Source: Cladorhizidae sp. MBARI D1340-BT2 (lineage: Eukaryota > Porifera > Demospongiae > Poecilosclerida > Cladorhizidae). Taken from it: a stretch of DNA of 64,000 nucleotides. Every line of letters begins with the position of its first letter. Positions within the stretch are counted from its first letter, which is position 1. The stretch lies in NCBI GenBank assembly GCA_028752905.1, contig JAQNBH010000011.1:19790909-19854908 (forward strand), read 5' to 3'. The notes under the pieces are model-generated. The model had not been told where the DNA came from, ran no database searches, and saw only the letters and a program-made list of their open reading frames with translations. The position numbers were made by a program, and so were the translations under genes. Below are positions 61,534 through 64,000 of this stretch, piece by piece.

Positions 61534-64000
61534 TCATGAAATCTGGTGTGTAGCAGTCATGAACTCTGTATTAAGCCATGAACTCTGGTGTGTGTCAAGC
61601 CATGAACTCTGGTGTGCATCAAGCCAATGAACTTTGGTGTGCATCAAGCCATGAACTATGGTGTGCATCAAGCCATGAACAACTCTGGTGTATATCAAGC
61701 CATGAACTCTGGCTTGCATCAACCCATGAACTCTGTTGTGCATCAAGCCATGAACTCTGGTGTGCATCAAGCCATGAACTTTGGTTTGCATCAAGCCATG
61801 AACTCTGGTGTGTAGCAAGCCATGAACTCTGGTGTGCATCAAACCATGTACTCTGGTGTGTAGCAAGCCATGAACTCTGATGTGCAGCAAGCCATGAACT
61901 CTGGCATGTATCAAGCCATGAACTCTGGTGTTTCAAGCCATGAAATCATGAACTCTGGAGTGCATCAAGCCATGAACTCTGGCGTGCAGCAAGCCATTAA
62001 CTTTGGCATGCATCAAGCCATGAACTCAGGTGTGTATCAAGCTATGAACTCTGGGGTGTAGTAAAACATGAACTCTGGTGTGCATCAAGGCATGAACTCG
62101 GATTTGTATCAAGCTAAGAACTCTGGTGTGTAGCAAGACATGCACTCTGGTGTATATCAGTCATGATCTCTGTATCAAGCCATGAACTCTGGTGTCTTAT
62201 GCCATGAATTCTGGAGTGTGTCAAGCAATGAACTCTTGTGTACATCAAGCCAAGAACAACTCTAGTGTACATCAAGTCATGAACTGTGGTGTGCATCAAC
62301 CCATGAACTCTCGTGTGCATCAAGCCATAAACTATGGTGTGCATCAAGCCATGAACTTTGGTTTGCATCAAGCCATGAACTCTGGTGGGTATCAAGCCAT
62401 GAACTCTGTTGTGTGTCAAGCCATGAACTCTGGTGTGCATCCAGCTATGAACTCTGGTGTGTATCACGCTATTAACTCTGGTGTGCATCAATCCATGAAC
62501 TCTGGTGTGCATTAAGCCATGAAATCTGGTGTGCAGCAAGCGATGAACTCTATGAACTGTGGTGTGCATCAAGCCATGAATTCTGGTGTGTATCGAACTA
62601 TGAATTCTGGTGTGTATCAAGCCTTGCACTCTGGTGTGCATCATGCCAAGAACTCATGTGTGCATCAAGGCATGAACTCGGATGTGTATCAAGCTATGAA
62701 CTCTGGTGTGTAGCAAGACATGCACTCTGGTGTATATCAGTCATGAACTCTGTATCAAGCCATGAACTCTGGTGTCTTATGCCATGAATTCTGGAGTGTG
62801 TCAAGCCATGAACTCTGGTGTGCATCAACCAATGAACTCTGGTGTGCATCAAGCAATGAACTCTTGTGTGCATCAAGCCAAGAACAACTCTAGTGTACAT
62901 CAAGTCATGAACTGTGGTGTGCATCAACCCATGAACTCTCGTGTGCATCAAGCCATGAACTATGGTGTGCATCAAGCCATGAACTTTGGTTTGCATCAAG
63001 CCATGAACTCTGGTGGGTATCAAGCCATGAACTATGGTGTGTAGCAAGCCATGAATTCTGAAGTGCAGCAAGCCATGAAGTTTGGCATGCATCAAGCAAT
63101 AAACTCTGGTGTGTATCAAGCTATGAACTTTGGTGGTTAGGAAGTCATGAACTCTGGTGTGTACCAGTCATGAACTCTGTATCAAGCCATGAACTCAGGT
63201 GTATCAAGCTATGAACTCTGGTGTGGGTCAAGCCATGAACTCTGGTGTGCATCAAGCCATAAACTCTGGTGTGTATCAAGCTATGAACTCTGTTGTGTAA
63301 CAAGACATGAACTCTGGTGTGTAGCAATCATGGAACTCTGTTTCAAGCCATGAACTCTGGTGTGTGTCAAGCCATGAACTCTGGTGTGCATCCAGCCATG
63401 AACTCTGGTATGTATCAAGCTATTAACTCTGGTGTGCATCAATCCATGAACTCTGGTGTGCATCAATCCATGAACTCTGGTGTGCATCAAGCCATGAAAT
63501 CTGGTGTGCAGCAAGCGATGAACTCTATGAACTCTGGTGTGCATCAAACCATGAATTCTGGTGTGTATCGAACTATGAACTCTGGTGTGTATCAACCTTG
63601 CACTCTGGTGTGCATCATGCCAAGAACTCTGGTGTGCATCAAGCCATGAACTCTGGTGTGCATAAAGCCATGAACTCGGGTGTGCTTATAACCATAAACT
63701 CTGGTGTGCATCAAGCTATGAACTCGGGTGTGCATCAAGCCATGACTTCGGGTGGGCAGCAAGCGATGAACTCTATGAACTCTGGTGTGCATCAAGCCAT
63801 GAACTATGGTGTGTATCAAGACATGAATTCTGGTGTCAGTAACCATGAACTCCGTAACAAGCTATGCACTCTGGTGTGTATCAAGCCATGAACTCTGGTG
63901 GATATCAAGATATGAACTCTGGTCTGTATCAAGCTATTAACTCTGTGGTGTAGCAAAACATGAACTCTGGTTTGTAGCAAGTCATGAACTCTGGTGTGTA
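61534..64000. repeat. Right-edge satellite segment with two short-monomer blocks
   Basis: Contains the GCCAATGAACTTTGG monomer near 61,624, a fused monomer ATGAAATCATGAAC near 61,941, a short-monomer block near 62,537, and a fuller one at 63,317-63,891 that matches 25,500 onward. The array is still regular at base 64,000, so its right end lies outside the window. Confidence 0.8.

Larger units (their letters stand above)
6485..64000. repeat. Satellite array 2, 24-bp monomer with nested higher-order repeats
   Basis: 57.5 kb of uninterrupted head-to-tail monomers (about 2,400 if all are 24 bp), extending past the right edge. Recurrent subtypes are CATCAAGCC (commonest), TATCAAGCT (T/T linked), TAGCAAGAC, TAGCAAGCC, GGGTATCAAGCC, TTGCATC, GCAGCAAGCC and GTTTGTCAAGCC. 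Off-length monomers recur at fixed places: 19, 21, 22, 23, 27 and 33 bp. Subtype order repeats in blocks of a few hundred bp, in HORs of about 1.55 kb, and in segments up to 5.1 kb. No transposon, gene or non-satellite insertion is seen inside. The consensus has about 50% GC and no CpG. A role in heterochromatin or centromere structure is possible but unproven. Confidence 0.98.

Noticed and set aside
6485..64000. Hundreds of open frames of 60-246 codons on both strands as protein-coding genes (octapeptide repeat proteins)
   Set aside because: They follow from a 24-bp period with no stop in four frames. Lengths are set by where TAG-type or phase-changing monomers fall. HOR periods of 922 and 1,555 bp and frequent 22-bp monomers break frame. 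There are no signal peptides, unique ends or splice context.
1..64000. CRISPR array
   Set aside because: Repeats are contiguous 24-bp monomers with no unique spacers, in a metazoan-type context with no cas genes.
6485..64000. CENP-B box in the monomer
   Set aside because: The consensus and common variants do not contain the TTCG...CGGGA pattern. The CTCGGG and TTCGGG variants occur only in a few monomers of the short-monomer block and related positions.
6485..64000. Telomeric or subtelomeric simple repeat
   Set aside because: No TTAGGG-like units. The TGTGTG-like strings are only the variable half of the monomer.

Overview
The window is eukaryotic, almost certainly metazoan. It is dominated by one tandem-repeat family with a 24-bp monomer whose consensus is a conserved half, AAGCCATGAACTCT, followed by a variable half, GGTGTGCATC. 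About 59.8 kb of the 64 kb is this satellite, and both window edges cut through it. Bacterial gene order, rRNA, tRNA and intact cellular genes are all absent. The only recognisable protein-coding material is decayed transposable-element sequence of metazoan type: a Ty3/gypsy-like pol 3' region, a pogo-like terminal repeat, a non-LTR reverse-transcriptase scrap, and the 5' half of a second non-LTR element. The mix would fit a marine invertebrate such as a sponge, cnidarian or mollusc, but the sequence does not fix the phylum.

Layout: 1-2,303 satellite array 1 (older looking, more divergent monomers). 2,304-6,484 is a 4.2-kb non-satellite island with, in order, a broken gypsy integrase region (about 2,320-4,143), a probable pogo-type terminal inverted repeat (4,385-4,441), an RT remnant (about 4,720-4,930), and non-LTR ORF1 plus the first 107 codons of ORF2, an endonuclease (5,376-6,483). 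All recognisable coding fragments lie on the + strand and all are broken. 6,485-64,000 is satellite array 2.

Array 2 is organised at four scales. (1) 24-bp monomers. (2) Blocks of roughly 160-650 bp that end in a 90-bp punctuation cassette, which includes one 23-bp and one 19-bp monomer. (3) A higher-order repeat (HOR) of about 1.55 kb, marked by the string CAAGCTGTTGTCTC, which I find 20 times. (4) Kilobase-scale duplications: a 5,124-bp tandem pair with only four substitutions noticed, a 1,555-bp unit in three tandem copies, 922-bp and 1,821-bp tandem pairs, and dispersed pairs of 2.5-3.1 kb. A segment near 25.3 kb recurs near 63.1 kb, 37.8 kb away. This is what repeated unequal exchange or gene conversion of a satellite would produce.

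Because 24 is divisible by 3, the monomer gives four stop-free frames (two per strand), so the array is full of open frames of up to 246 codons on the minus strand. I do not annotate these as genes. Several HOR periods (922, 1,555) are not multiples of 3, the stop pattern follows monomer subtype, and no signal peptide, domain or splice context accompanies them. No promoters, terminators, CRISPR arrays or RNA genes could be supported anywhere in the window.
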